The notes beneath the pieces are model-generated. The model was not told where the DNA came from, ran no database searches, and saw only the letters and a list, made by a program, of their open reading frames with translations. A stretch of 33,790 nucleotides of DNA, taken from contig URQX01000004.1 in the NCBI GenBank assembly GCA_900550175.1, positions 1 to 33,790 on the forward strand, in the 5' to 3' direction. The position numbers and the translations under genes were made by a program. This stretch comes from an uncultured Veillonella sp. (GTDB taxonomy: Bacteria; Bacillota; Negativicutes; Veillonellales; Veillonellaceae). Below, piece by piece: positions 1 through 8,470 of the stretch (positions are counted from its first letter, which is position 1; every line of letters starts with the position of its first letter).

Positions 1-889
1 TCATAATACCAATGAATCCATGAGGACCATAGGCTCTATAATAATGATCTGGTTCAGTAAAAGAAAATTCCCTACTAATAGGCAATTCCTTACCTTGGAC
101 CATCATCTTTAATTGTACACTATTTACCGTTACTTTTGAAAGATGAGAAACAGCTGTATCCGTTGGTAATAATAGGCTTTCACCATGAATCATCAATTCC
201 TCAGCCATTTTAGCAGAACCAATATCAAAGGGACCTACTTGAGTACGCGCCAAGGATGTCATGGTTCCTGGTATACCTAATGAAACACATATATCACGTA
301 ATAATGAACGAATATAGGTCCCTCCAGAACAAGTTACACGAACCGTAAAATATGGAAATCCATACGCTATAAGCTCAATATGTTTTATATGAATTTGACG
401 TAATGGCAATTCTACAGGAATCCCTTTACGAGCATATTCATAAGCACGGATACCATTTATCTTAATAGCGGAATATTTTGATGGTCTTTGATCTTGTACA
501 CCAGTAAAGGTATTCAATGTATTAACTAATTCATCAAAGGTTGGTTTTACCATAGTATCCGAAAGTTCTGAACTTTGAATGGATTCATTCAATAAAACAC
601 CATCTCTCAATGCCATATCTTTATCAGGTAATACCGGTTGTCCAGAGCTATCCTCAGTATCTGTAAAGGTACCGAATTTACATTCTGCTACATAAGTTTT
701 ATCGAATCCATCTGTGTACTCGATGAGGCGCGTAGCCTTACCAAGAAATATGGGTAAGACACCATAAGCCATAGGATCTAAAGTACCACTATGACCAATG
801 CGCTTCTCTTTTAAAATGCGGCGACAAATGGCAACAGCATCATGACTTGTAATACCAGGAGGTTTTAAAAATGGTAAAATGCCATCCAT
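1..889 (-). CDS. truB: tRNA pseudouridine-55 synthase TruB (3' end outside window)
   Basis: TruB isomerises U55 to pseudouridine in the T-loop of tRNAs. The reading frame is open from its ATG (887-889) to the window edge, giving about 296 residues without the stop. The protein begins MDGILPFLKPPGITSHDA and carries the catalytic-loop motif GHSGTLDPMA, whose Asp is the family nucleophile. A GTYIRSLLRDI segment and a C-terminal PUA-like end (YGPHGFIGIM) follow, so only a few residues are missing. The A of its ATG is the last base of the nrnA stop codon (TAATG), so the two genes are probably translationally coupled. It is the last visible gene of the rimP-nusA-infB operon, a classic bacterial arrangement. 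The identification is firm. Confidence 0.96.
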   Translation of the reverse strand, partial: MDGILPFLKPPGITSHDAVAICRRILKEKRIGHSGTLDPMAYGVLPIFLGKATRLIEYTDGFDKTYVAECKFGTFTDTEDSSGQPVLPDKDMALRDGVLLNESIQSSELSDTMVKPTFDELVNTLNTFTGVQDQRPSKYSAIKINGIRAYEYARKGIPVELPLRQIHIKHIELIAYGFPYFTVRVTCSGGTYIRSLLRDICVSLGIPGTMTSLARTQVGPFDIGSAKMAEELMIHGESLLLPTDTAVSHLSKVTVNSVQLKMMVQGKELPISREFSFTEPDHYYRAYGPHGFIGIM

Positions 890-1833
890 TACTTAATCAC
901 CTCAATAAGAGCTCGTTTCGCATCTTGTAATGGTAAATTAATCGTACATCCAGAAGCTCGAATATGACCGCCACCGCCAAAATGGCTGGCTATAGCATTC
1001 ACATCGGTACCTTTAGATCGTAAACTTACCCGTGTTCTGTTGTCGGATTCAGCTTTTAATAAAATAGCTATATCAACAGTCTCTACATTTCTAATAATAT
1101 CTACAAAGCCATCTGTATCATCTCCAAGAATGGTCATAGCCTCACGATTCAACTCGATGGTGGCTACTGTATTATCTTTGTAGAACTCAATAGTCTGCAT
1201 AACTTGTTTTGTTAATTCTAAACGACTAGCAGACACAGATTCAATCGTTTCAGAAATAACATTAGGTCTAGCACCGGCAGCTACACATTTGGCAGCCATT
1301 TCTAAAGTATTTGCAGTTGTATTGCTAAACTTAAAGAACCCACAGTCTGTAGCAATAGCCATATATAGCGCAGTGCCCATAGACTCAGTGATAGGCCAAT
1401 TCCATTTTGTACATAAGTCGGTAACGATTTCACCAGTAGCAGCAAAGTCAGGCTTTAAATATAGATGATCCGCAAACTCTGTATTAGAAATATGATGGTC
1501 TATATTAAAAATAGGTGCACTCCATAGTGCACCTACTTTGCCAATTCGCTCATACGTGCTAGCATCCAATACCATTAGCATATCAATATCAACAGGATTT
1601 GACTCAAAATACGCTACATCATGGATGTGGTCCGTATATCGTAAGAATGAGTACTTCTCAGGAACTACATCATCCACTACCATATATACAGTTTTACCTT
1701 GCCCCATAAGGGCTTCGTAAAAGGCCACCATGGACCCGATAGCATCGCCATCAGGTCTAACATGGACGGTTAGCATAATAGAATTAGCTTCACACAGAGC
1801 CATATGTAATTGATTAATAGTAATCTTACTCAT
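889..1833 (-). CDS. nrnA: DHH-family nanoRNase / pAp phosphatase NrnA
   Basis: This 314-residue protein of the DHH phosphoesterase superfamily degrades 2-5 nt RNAs and, in the NrnA family, dephosphorylates 3'-phosphoadenosine 5'-phosphate; many Firmicutes use it in place of Orn. The N-terminal DHH domain shows VRPDGDAIGS (about residues 26-35) and the metal-binding IDHHIS near residue 111. The C-terminal DHHA1 domain ends with the substrate-binding GGGGHIRASG. The length is typical. The start at 1833 is preceded by AAAGGAT at a suitable distance. It sits between rbfA (17-base gap) and truB (one-base overlap), its usual place in this operon. Both activities are inferred from the family. Confidence 0.93.
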   Translation of the reverse strand: MSKITINQLHMALCEANSIMLTVHVRPDGDAIGSMVAFYEALMGQGKTVYMVVDDVVPEKYSFLRYTDHIHDVAYFESNPVDIDMLMVLDASTYERIGKVGALWSAPIFNIDHHISNTEFADHLYLKPDFAATGEIVTDLCTKWNWPITESMGTALYMAIATDCGFFKFSNTTANTLEMAAKCVAAGARPNVISETIESVSASRLELTKQVMQTIEFYKDNTVATIELNREAMTILGDDTDGFVDIIRNVETVDIAILLKAESDNRTRVSLRSKGTDVNAIASHFGGGGHIRASGCTINLPLQDAKRALIEVIK

Positions 1834-1850
1834 GTTCTGTATCCTTTGTG

Positions 1851-2207
1851 TTAATTTTTTTCATCGTCCTTTTTGATTTCATTCAAAAGGGATTCAATAT
1901 GCATGCTATAGTCTAAAGACGTATCCTTATCAAATGTGATAGAAGGAATATGGCGCAATTTCAATACCTTGCCAAGCTCAGTACGAATATGACCAGCAGC
2001 ATGCTTTAAAGCGATAAGAGTATCTTCTTTTTCCTTATCGGAACCAAACAAAGAAACGTAAATCGTAGCTTCTCGTAAATCACCTGTTACATGAACATCG
2101 GTAATGGTAGTGAAGCCAATGCGAGGATCTTTCAATCCGCGCATCAACATTTGACTTACCTCTTGTTTGATAAATTCTTGTAATTTTCTGACACGAACGT
2201 CACTCAT
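1851..2207 (-). CDS. rbfA: ribosome-binding factor A
   Basis: RbfA is a KH-like 30S assembly factor acting on late 16S rRNA maturation near helix 1. This 118-residue protein has the family pattern: an N-terminal helix (RVRKLQEFIKQEVSQML), the DPRIGF turn near residues 27-32, and the beta-strand segment TITDVHVTGDLREATIYVS. The start has a strong ribosome-binding site (GGAGG, 5 bases before ATG), and the infB stop TAG lies inside that site, so translation is probably coupled to infB. It has a normal length for a short RbfA without a long C-terminal extension. The call is secure from sequence and gene order. Confidence 0.95.
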   Translation of the reverse strand: MSDVRVRKLQEFIKQEVSQMLMRGLKDPRIGFTTITDVHVTGDLREATIYVSLFGSDKEKEDTLIALKHAAGHIRTELGKVLKLRHIPSITFDKDTSLDYSMHIESLLNEIKKDDEKN

Positions 2208-2216
2208 ATTAACCTC

Positions 2217-4661
2217 CTACATTTGAGGTGCAATTTCTTCCATCAAGTATGCTTCGATTACATCGCCTTCCTTGATGTCGCGGTAACCTTCTAAGGAGAT
2301 ACCACATTCGAAGGATGTTTTAACTTCTTTTACTTCGTCTTTAAAACGACGTAAGGAGTCAACCTTACCTTCAAACACTACAATACCATCACGGATCAAA
2401 CGTACTTCAGAGTCGTTAGTAATACGACCTTCTGTTACATAAGAACCGGCAACGATAGCTTTAGGTGTAGAGATAACTTGACGCACCTCTGCACGACCAA
2501 CGACAACCTCTTTGAATTGAGGAGCTAACATACCACGCATCGCGGATTCAACGTCATTGATAGCATCGTAAATTACGCGATATGTACGAAGGTCAACTTT
2601 TTCATTTTCTGCAGCACGACGAACATTAGCATCAGGACGTACGTTGAAGCCCATAACGATAGCATTAGATGCAGAAGCCAACATAATATCGGATTCGTTG
2701 ATAGCACCTACTGCAGCATGAACGATAACAATACGTACTTCTGGATTTTTAATGCCTTCTAAGGATTGACGTAATGCTTCTACAGAACCTTGAACGTCAG
2801 CTTTAATGATGATATTAAGATCTTTTAATTCACCTTGTTGAATTTGATTGAAGATATCATCCAATGTAACCTTATGAGTTGCTTGTAATTCTTGTACACG
2901 TTGTTTTGCAATACGTTTTTCTGCAATAGCACGTGCTTCATTATCATCCATACCATTGATGATTTCGCCAGCTTGTGGCACTTCGGAGAAGCCCAAGATT
3001 TCCACTGGCATAGATGGACGAGCTACTTTTACCTTTTCGCCACGTTCATTTGTCATAGCACGCACCTTACCATATGCAGTACCAGCAAGTACAGTGTCAC
3101 CTACGCGAAGGGAACCTTTTTGTACCAATACTGTACATACAGCACCACGACCTTTATCAAGTTGAGCCTCGATAACTACGCCATAAGCTTTACGGTTAGG
3201 ATTCGCTTTTAATTCCATAACTTCTGCTACGAGCAAGATATTTTCGAGCAAGTCGTCAATACCTTGTTTTTGTTTAGCAGATACTGGAACCATGATCACA
3301 TCGCCGCCCCATTCTTCTGGTAAAAGGCCATGTTCAGACAATTGTTGTTTAACATGGTCTGGGTTAGCACCTGGTTTATCCATTTTGTTGATAGCAACAA
3401 TAATTGGTACATCTGCAGATTTAGCATGGTTTATGGCTTCAATTGTTTGAGGCATTACGCCATCATCAGCAGCTACAACAAGAACTGCGATATCTGTAGA
3501 TTTAGCACCGCGAAGACGCATAGCTGTAAACGCTTCATGGCCTGGAGTATCAAGGAATGTAATTTTATTATCGTTGTAACGAACTTGGTAGGCACCGATA
3601 TGTTGAGTGATACCACCTGCTTCGCCAGCTGTTACATTAGTTTGACGAATTACGTCCAACAAGGATGTTTTACCATGGTCAACGTGGCCCATGATAGTTA
3701 CTACTGGTGGACGAGGTTTCAATGTTTCTGGTGCATCTTCAATTTCAATAATATCAGTAGGATCTTCTTCAGGTTCTACTTCAGTTACAGTTACACCAAA
3801 TTCTTCAGCTACGATTGTAGCTGTATCAACATCAACCTCTTGGTTAATGCTAGCCATAACACCTAAAAGCATCAATTTTTTGATGATTTCAGATACTTCA
3901 CGGCCCATTTTTTCAGCTAGTTCCTTAACAGTTAAAGGACCAGACAATTCGATTTCTGTAGCAATCGCTGCTTCAGCCTTACGTTCAGCCTCAGCTTTTT
4001 GTTGTAAATATTGTTCGTTACGATGTTTTACGCGATTCTTTTTCTTTTGCATAGATGTAGATAACAAGGATTGTGGGCGGTTATTGCCACCTTTCTTATT
4101 TTTCTTGTTACGACGATCATTGTTATTAGAATTACGATTATCATTGTTTCGATTGTCGTTATTGCGATTATCGTTGTTACGGGCATCATTAGGACGACCG
4201 TTATTGCGATTATCATTATTGCGGTTGTTGTTAGGGCGGTTGTTAGCGCGGTCACCAGATTGTTGGTTACCTTCGGATTTACGTGTAGGTTCAGAGATTT
4301 GTACATGACGTACATTGCCCTTTTTGTGGTCGTTTTGTTTAGATTGATCGTCTTGTTTTTGACCACCTTGTTTATAGTTATCCTTTTTATGTTCGTTAGT
4401 TCGATTTGGATTTTGTTGTTTATGTGGTGCAGCCGCTTGTTTATGTGCTGCTGTTGGAGCAGATTTTTGTTCTACCTTTTGTGTAGATTGAGGAGCTTCA
4501 GATTTCTTACCTAATTGTTTTTTAACAATATCATAACCGGAATCATCTACAGAATTTACTGCTTTTGTAACATTAATATTATGTTGTTGCAAGATAGAAA
4601 TGACCTGCTTACTTTCTACGCCAAACTCTTTGGCGATTTCATGAACGCGCTTTTTGGACAT
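2217..4661 (-). CDS. infB: translation initiation factor IF-2
   Basis: IF-2 is the GTPase that places fMet-tRNA on the 30S subunit and promotes subunit joining. At 814 residues it has an N-terminal IF2N helix domain (KKRVHEIAKEFGVESKQVIS), then a long charged, low-complexity linker rich in Asn, Arg, Asp, Lys and Gln (about residues 55-205). A second IF2N domain (LTVKELAEKMG) and the GTPase domain follow, with G1 GHVDHGKTS, G3 DTPGHEA and G4 NKMD, then domain II, IF-2 domain 3 and the C-terminal initiator-tRNA-binding barrel. AAGGGGG precedes the ATG at 4661. It is the fifth gene of the rimP operon. The Asn/Arg/Asp repeats are unusual in their regularity and are listed separately. Confidence 0.97.
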   Translation of the reverse strand: MSKKRVHEIAKEFGVESKQVISILQQHNINVTKAVNSVDDSGYDIVKKQLGKKSEAPQSTQKVEQKSAPTAAHKQAAAPHKQQNPNRTNEHKKDNYKQGGQKQDDQSKQNDHKKGNVRHVQISEPTRKSEGNQQSGDRANNRPNNNRNNDNRNNGRPNDARNNDNRNNDNRNNDNRNSNNNDRRNKKNKKGGNNRPQSLLSTSMQKKKNRVKHRNEQYLQQKAEAERKAEAAIATEIELSGPLTVKELAEKMGREVSEIIKKLMLLGVMASINQEVDVDTATIVAEEFGVTVTEVEPEEDPTDIIEIEDAPETLKPRPPVVTIMGHVDHGKTSLLDVIRQTNVTAGEAGGITQHIGAYQVRYNDNKITFLDTPGHEAFTAMRLRGAKSTDIAVLVVAADDGVMPQTIEAINHAKSADVPIIVAINKMDKPGANPDHVKQQLSEHGLLPEEWGGDVIMVPVSAKQKQGIDDLLENILLVAEVMELKANPNRKAYGVVIEAQLDKGRGAVCTVLVQKGSLRVGDTVLAGTAYGKVRAMTNERGEKVKVARPSMPVEILGFSEVPQAGEIINGMDDNEARAIAEKRIAKQRVQELQATHKVTLDDIFNQIQQGELKDLNIIIKADVQGSVEALRQSLEGIKNPEVRIVIVHAAVGAINESDIMLASASNAIVMGFNVRPDANVRRAAENEKVDLRTYRVIYDAINDVESAMRGMLAPQFKEVVVGRAEVRQVISTPKAIVAGSYVTEGRITNDSEVRLIRDGIVVFEGKVDSLRRFKDEVKEVKTSFECGISLEGYRDIKEGDVIEAYLMEEIAPQM
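4111..4256 (-). repeat. Asn/Arg/Asp-rich tandem repeat inside infB linker
   Basis: This stretch of infB encodes a degenerate tandem repeat with the core unit N-N-D-N-R, repeated with small changes (RNNDNRNNGRPNDARNNDNR and onward), then passes into a Lys-rich patch. At DNA level the unit is seen as cgattatcgttgtt-like copies on the plus strand. The linker lies between two IF2N domains and is probably disordered and RNA-binding. Repeats of this kind can change copy number by slippage in multiples of 15 bases without breaking the frame. Confidence 0.8.
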
Positions 4662-4676
4662 CTACATACCCCCTTA

Positions 4677-4982
4677 TTATCGATCAATCTCTTTTAGTAA
4701 CGCCTTTGCAAATCCATCATCTAGTACTGCGACTACAACCCTAACTTCTTTACCGATAGCAGTTCCTAAAGTATCTTTAGTGCCAATGCTACGAAGTGGG
4801 ATATGATGTGTTTCTGCTAATTGAGTATATTTCTTTTCATTGTTGGATGCACAATCACTAGCGAGAAGGACTAGTTTTGGTTCCTTTCTCTTCATAGCTT
4901 TTTCTACGATAAAATCACCAGAAATAACCTTGCCAGCTCGTTGTGCTAATCCTAAGAGATTTAAAATTTTATCTTCATTCAT
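4677..4982 (-). CDS. ylxQ: L7Ae/L30e-family K-turn RNA-binding protein (YlxQ)
   Basis: This 101-residue protein belongs to the L7Ae/L30e/S12e/Gadd45 family. The start ILNLLGLAQRAGKVISGD and the segment PKLVLLASDCASN (about residues 35-47) are typical of the YlxQ branch found between nusA and infB in Firmicutes. Family members bind kink-turn RNA; a ribosomal role is assumed but not settled for this branch. It lies 12 bases after ylxR and 15 before infB. The short length and the operon position make the family assignment strong, while the precise role is uncertain. Confidence 0.88.
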   Translation of the reverse strand: MNEDKILNLLGLAQRAGKVISGDFIVEKAMKRKEPKLVLLASDCASNNEKKYTQLAETHHIPLRSIGTKDTLGTAIGKEVRVVVAVLDDGFAKALLKEIDR

Positions 4983-4994
4983 GTATATCAGTGA

Positions 4995-5264
4995 CTACTC
5001 ATTCTCTTGTAAATCACGTTGTAATGCTTCGTATATTTCTTTCGATACACTATGCTTTAATGACCGTTCTAATCGCTTAGCCTTATAGGCTTGCTCAAAG
5101 CATGACATGGATTCGCATAAATACGCTCCACGTCCCGGTGCTTTTCCAGTGCGGTCAATATTGATATTGCCATCTGGACTTAAGGCTACGCGAATCAATT
5201 CACGTTTTGCCTTAGGCTCACCACATCCTACGCATGTGCGCATAGGTTGGGATTTCGGTTTCAT
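4995..5264 (-). CDS. ylxR: YlxR/RnpM (DUF448) RNA-binding protein
   Basis: This 89-residue basic protein carries the DUF448 signature: MRTCVGCGEPKAKRELIRV at residues 8-26 and GRGAYLC near residues 45-51. YlxR in Bacillus-type bacteria has been renamed RnpM and reported to bind the RNase P RNA and modulate it; transferring that function here is inference. Two Cys residues of the CVGCG motif plus later Cys residues could form a metal site. The start follows the nusA stop by 2 bases, so the two are coupled. Its position between nusA and ylxQ is standard. Confidence 0.92.
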   Translation of the reverse strand: MKPKSQPMRTCVGCGEPKAKRELIRVALSPDGNINIDRTGKAPGRGAYLCESMSCFEQAYKAKRLERSLKHSVSKEIYEALQRDLQENE

Positions 5265-5266
5265 GA

Positions 5267-6343
5267 CTATTCACCGTCCTCAGCATTGCCAAAACCTGCA
5301 AAAGGTTCTTCAGCTGCTTGAGTTTCACTCTTAATATCGATTTTCCAATTAGTTAATTTAGCTGCCAATCGAGCATTTTGACCTGCTTTACCAATTGCCA
5401 AGGATAATTGATAATCAGGAACTACAACGTAAGAGGATTTTTCTTCTTCACTTACATCAACAGAAACAACTTTAGCTGGACTCAAAGAGTTAGCGATATA
5501 AATTGCTGGATCTTCATCCCATTTAACGATATCAATTTTTTCATCGTGCAATTCATCAACGATATGTTGTACACGTTGACCTTTAGGACCTACGCAAGCA
5601 CCTACTGGGTCAACATTTTCATCGCGGCTATATACAGCGATTTTAGAACGCATACCAGGCTCACGAGCTACAGATTTGAGCTCAACCACGCCTTCATAAA
5701 TTTCTGGTACTTCTAATTCAAAGAGACGTTTTAATAGTCCAGGATGTGTACGGGAAATCATGATTTGAGGGCCTTTCGTAGTTTTCTTAACCTCTACGAT
5801 ATAGCATTTAATGCGATCCCCTTCACGATATGTTTCGCTAGCAATTTGTTCTGTTGGAGGTAAAATTGCTTCAGTTTTACCTAAGTCGATAAATACATTT
5901 TTACCTTCTACACGTGTAATAACGCCAGTGATGATATCGCCTTCACGACTATAGTACTCTTCGTATACTACGCTGCGTTCAGCCTCTTTCAAACGTTGAA
6001 TAAGCATTTGTTTTGCAGTATGGGCAGCACTACGGCCAAAGTTAGCTGGAGTAACATCTACTTCTACTACGTCACCAATTTCAAAACGTTTATCAATTTT
6101 GCGAGCTTCTAATAAGCTGATTTCTGTTTCTGGCAATTCTACAGTTTCCACCACTTGTTTTTTTGCCATTACTTTATAAACGCCTGTTTCACGGTTAATC
6201 ACAACGTACGCATCTGGATTAGATGTTGGTTCTTTGCGATATGCTTGCAACAATGCAGCCTCTAAGGATTCAAAAATAACCTCAGGAGCAAAACCTTTTT
6301 GCTTTGTAAGCACCATTACCGCTTGAATTAATTCTTGACTCAC
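5267..6343 (-). CDS. nusA: transcription termination/antitermination factor NusA
   Basis: NusA binds RNA polymerase and nascent RNA, affecting pausing, termination and antitermination. At 358 residues it contains the N-terminal RNAP-binding domain, an S1 domain (REGDIITGVITRVEGKNVFI, about residues 133-152) and two KH domains (GACVGPKGQRVQHI, then LAIGKAGQNARLAAK). It lacks the C-terminal acidic repeats of the E. coli protein, as is usual in Firmicutes. It starts 17 bases after rimP ends. The Firmicute-type length and order leave little doubt. Confidence 0.96.
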   Translation of the reverse strand: MSQELIQAVMVLTKQKGFAPEVIFESLEAALLQAYRKEPTSNPDAYVVINRETGVYKVMAKKQVVETVELPETEISLLEARKIDKRFEIGDVVEVDVTPANFGRSAAHTAKQMLIQRLKEAERSVVYEEYYSREGDIITGVITRVEGKNVFIDLGKTEAILPPTEQIASETYREGDRIKCYIVEVKKTTKGPQIMISRTHPGLLKRLFELEVPEIYEGVVELKSVAREPGMRSKIAVYSRDENVDPVGACVGPKGQRVQHIVDELHDEKIDIVKWDEDPAIYIANSLSPAKVVSVDVSEEEKSSYVVVPDYQLSLAIGKAGQNARLAAKLTNWKIDIKSETQAAEEPFAGFGNAEDGE

Positions 6344-6360
6344 TCGTATGCCTCCATATA

Positions 6361-6819
6361 TTAAAAATCAAGATGTAATCGAATTTGTGCAATGGCAGAC
6401 CGTTCGAATGTCATGTTTTCACCATTGATAGTAAAATCGATAGTTGTGTCTGTAAAACCTTGTAATTCTCCAGTAAATTGTTTACTGCCATTAACAGGTT
6501 TAAATAGCTGAATATCAACCTCACGACCATTATAGCGAACCAAATCCTTATCCTTCTTAAGAACTCGATCTAGGCCTGGAGAAGATACTTCCAATAAATA
6601 GTTTTCCGTAATTGGATCTTTTTCGTCGAGGACAGCACTTAGTTTTTCGCTAACCAACTGACAGTCATCCAAATCTACACCACCTGGCTTGTCGAGATAG
6701 ACACGCAAATACCAATCGCGTTCACGAACATAATCTACATCGACCAGTTCCATTTCGGTGCCGGCTATAATACCTTCAACTACAGAGGATACAAATTCCT
6801 CTACTGCTTCTCTCTTCAT
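6361..6819 (-). CDS. rimP: ribosome maturation factor RimP
   Basis: RimP is needed for 30S subunit maturation. The chosen start at 6819 (MKREAVEEF) gives 152 residues, the usual length, with AAGGAGG placed 8 bases before the ATG. A longer frame reaching 6873 is open but adds 18 residues without family likeness, and an ATG at 6825 is too close to the ribosome-binding site. The protein shows the N-terminal alpha/beta domain with EMELVDVDY and YLRVYLDKPGGVDLDDC, the turn YLLEVSSPGLDRVL typical of RimP, and a C-terminal SH3-like barrel. It is the first gene of the operon, downstream of a good promoter and a leader hairpin. Confidence 0.94.
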   Translation of the reverse strand: MKREAVEEFVSSVVEGIIAGTEMELVDVDYVRERDWYLRVYLDKPGGVDLDDCQLVSEKLSAVLDEKDPITENYLLEVSSPGLDRVLKKDKDLVRYNGREVDIQLFKPVNGSKQFTGELQGFTDTTIDFTINGENMTFERSAIAQIRLHLDF

Positions 6820-6898
6820 AGCCATCGCCTCCTTTATTACTACATCTTGTATATATCTCTTGATTACAAACACCTTAAAATTAGGCTAATCATAAATG

Positions 6899-6924
6899 AA
6901 AGAGTGGACATAAGCCCACTCTTT
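6899..6924 (-). terminator. hairpin in the rimP leader, possible terminator or attenuator
   Basis: A perfect 9-bp stem (6899-6907 with 6916-6924, arms AAAGAGTGG/CCACTCTTT) encloses an 8-base loop. On the minus strand it is followed by TTTCATTT, a weak U-tract. It may end transcription from the upstream polA-coaE block. Because a promoter lies just upstream at 6952-6980, it would also sit inside the 5' leader of rimP-nusA-infB. Confidence 0.6.
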
Positions 6925-6951
6925 TAAAAGATTTATATAAAAGTCATATAT

Positions 6952-6980
6952 AGTATATCACATTTACTGTGTATATACAA
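6952..6980 (-). promoter_or_regulatory. promoter of the rimP-nusA-infB operon
   Basis: Read on the minus strand, TTGTAT (-35) and TATACT (-10) are separated by exactly 17 bases, and TG one base before the -10 makes it an extended -10 element. The predicted start near 6945 gives a leader of about 125 bases before the rimP ATG. The fit to the sigma-A consensus is good. Confidence 0.7.
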
Positions 6981-7082
6981 ATTCTACGCTTTCTTATGGG
7001 CTTTGACCAAATATTCCCACTTAGATTATTTCATATAAATATAAAACAACTAAAACAATAGCATAGTCACATTTTACAATTA

Positions 7083-7778
7083 TTAGTCAACGCGCTCATT
7101 TAGCCCTTTTAATATAGGACCTAAATGCTCACGAAGAACAGATGTTAAATCATCTAAATTTTTAGCATCTAGATGATGGTCTATTTCAGGATAGTTTTTA
7201 TAACGAAGCTCTGCAAAATATTCATCACGCAATTCGTTATAATATAGCAATAATCCGGTACATTCATCCATCTTACGATACTCACCGATAATAAAAGACC
7301 CATTAATCATTCGAATCCCATGAGCTGGATCAACATCACATATAAAGCCTTCCAATTCTTTAGGCATGACCTCGGAAAAATCCCAATCAGGTATGCCTCG
7401 GCGACGGTATGTAAAGGTAAAGTTATTCGCTGGCTCAATTAACATATTAGTTAAACCTTTGACACAACGATCTTGTAACCCCTTCCAGAACGATTCTAAA
7501 TCAGCACGCACAAACGAAATATCCACAAAGGAAAAAAGTGGCATTTCAATATGAACCGTATAGTCCTCTACCTCTTTATCATATAAGGCAGACCATCGCC
7601 ACCCCAAATCATTTTGATAATGGAAAATAGGTACCTTTAATACCTCTTCACCGGCTGTAAGTCGTTCAAGTAGCGAAGTGTAATCAGATTCATTGGATAC
7701 CACTAAGGTAAACCCCTCAATCTGCTGAGGCAGCCATGAGTAATCTAACGCTTTACAATCTTCAATAATCGTTTCCAT
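7083..7778 (-). CDS. conserved hypothetical protein, unknown function
   Basis: I do not recognise this family. From the preferred start at 7778 (METIIEDCKAL), preceded by GAGG with 6-base spacing, the protein has 231 residues; a start at 7790 adds four residues but has a poorer site. The chain is acidic and rich in aromatic residues, with no signal peptide and no membrane segment, and reads as a soluble alpha/beta protein. Its first 17 bases overlap the 3' end of the transglycosylase gene in another frame, so it is likely translated from the same mRNA. It is the last gene of the polA block, and the leader promoter of rimP follows. Confidence 0.8.
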   Translation of the reverse strand: METIIEDCKALDYSWLPQQIEGFTLVVSNESDYTSLLERLTAGEEVLKVPIFHYQNDLGWRWSALYDKEVEDYTVHIEMPLFSFVDISFVRADLESFWKGLQDRCVKGLTNMLIEPANNFTFTYRRRGIPDWDFSEVMPKELEGFICDVDPAHGIRMINGSFIIGEYRKMDECTGLLLYYNELRDEYFAELRYKNYPEIDHHLDAKNLDDLTSVLREHLGPILKGLNERVD

Positions 7779-8316
7779 ATAATGCCTCATATTTCTCTTG
7801 ATACTGCAACACAGCTTTTACATAGCTACGCGTTTCAGGGAAAGGTATAGTATCAACCATGCCATTCCATTTATTTTCATTGAGCCAAGATTCCACATGA
7901 CCGCGTCCCGCATTATACGCAGCTAACGCTTGTACCTCATCACCATTAAATTCCTTTAACAAATGACCTAAATACCATGTTCCTAACTCAATATTAGTTT
8001 CAGGCTCTTTTAACTGGCGGTCTGTATAGTTACCATGTCCAACTTGTTGAGCTACCCATCGCGCTGTATCTGGCATAAGTTGCATCAATCCAAGAGCTCC
8101 AGTTTCAGATTCCGCAGTATTCTTATATTTACTTTCAGCTAAGATAACACTAGCTACTAAGGACGGTGGAACCTGTTCCTTCTCAGCGGCAGCCATCACT
8201 ACATCTCTATAGTTAAAGGGATACGCGGTTTGACGCGCCAAAGGATCATCTAGATGTGTAAAATAAAACCATCCAAGTACGACGCAAGACAGCGCCGTTG
8301 CCGTTGCACGTTTCAT
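7762..8316 (-). CDS. soluble lytic transglycosylase-like protein (SLT domain, GH23)
   Basis: This 184-residue protein is predicted to cleave peptidoglycan glycan strands. Residues 5-20 form a hydrophobic segment (ATALSCVVLGWFYFT) that should act as an uncleaved signal anchor or signal peptide, placing the enzyme in the periplasm of a diderm. The SLT domain follows: catalytic Glu61 in ILAESKY, the GALGLMQLMPDTA motif at about 73-85, and the AAYNAGRGHVESWL motif near the end. It is shorter than E. coli Slt70 and resembles the minimal catalytic-domain type. It lies downstream of coaE with a 154-base A/T-rich gap in which I see no gene. Confidence 0.9.
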   Translation of the reverse strand: MKRATATALSCVVLGWFYFTHLDDPLARQTAYPFNYRDVVMAAAEKEQVPPSLVASVILAESKYKNTAESETGALGLMQLMPDTARWVAQQVGHGNYTDRQLKEPETNIELGTWYLGHLLKEFNGDEVQALAAYNAGRGHVESWLNENKWNGMVDTIPFPETRSYVKAVLQYQEKYEALYGNDY

Positions 8317-8470
8317 ATATCCCCCTTTCTACATATAATTACTATAACATTTACCATTATCTAGCATATAAAAAAATGATAGACAATATGATATTAAATT
8401 ACATGGGCTTATTATACCATTTAATACTATTTTTTATATACAAAATTTGGTACATAACAAACAATCATTT

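Noticed and set aside
3330..3866. Plus-strand open frame of 178 codons opposite the IF-2 GTPase domain
   Set aside because: Composition is that of an antisense shadow (many Phe, Ser, Tyr, Trp and Cys); infB is certain here.
3691..4308. Long plus-strand open frame (205 codons) opposite infB
   Set aside because: It is antisense to the IF-2 GTPase and linker coding region, has Ser/Leu-rich repeat composition caused by the complementary Asn/Arg codons, and no ribosome-binding site that would support it.
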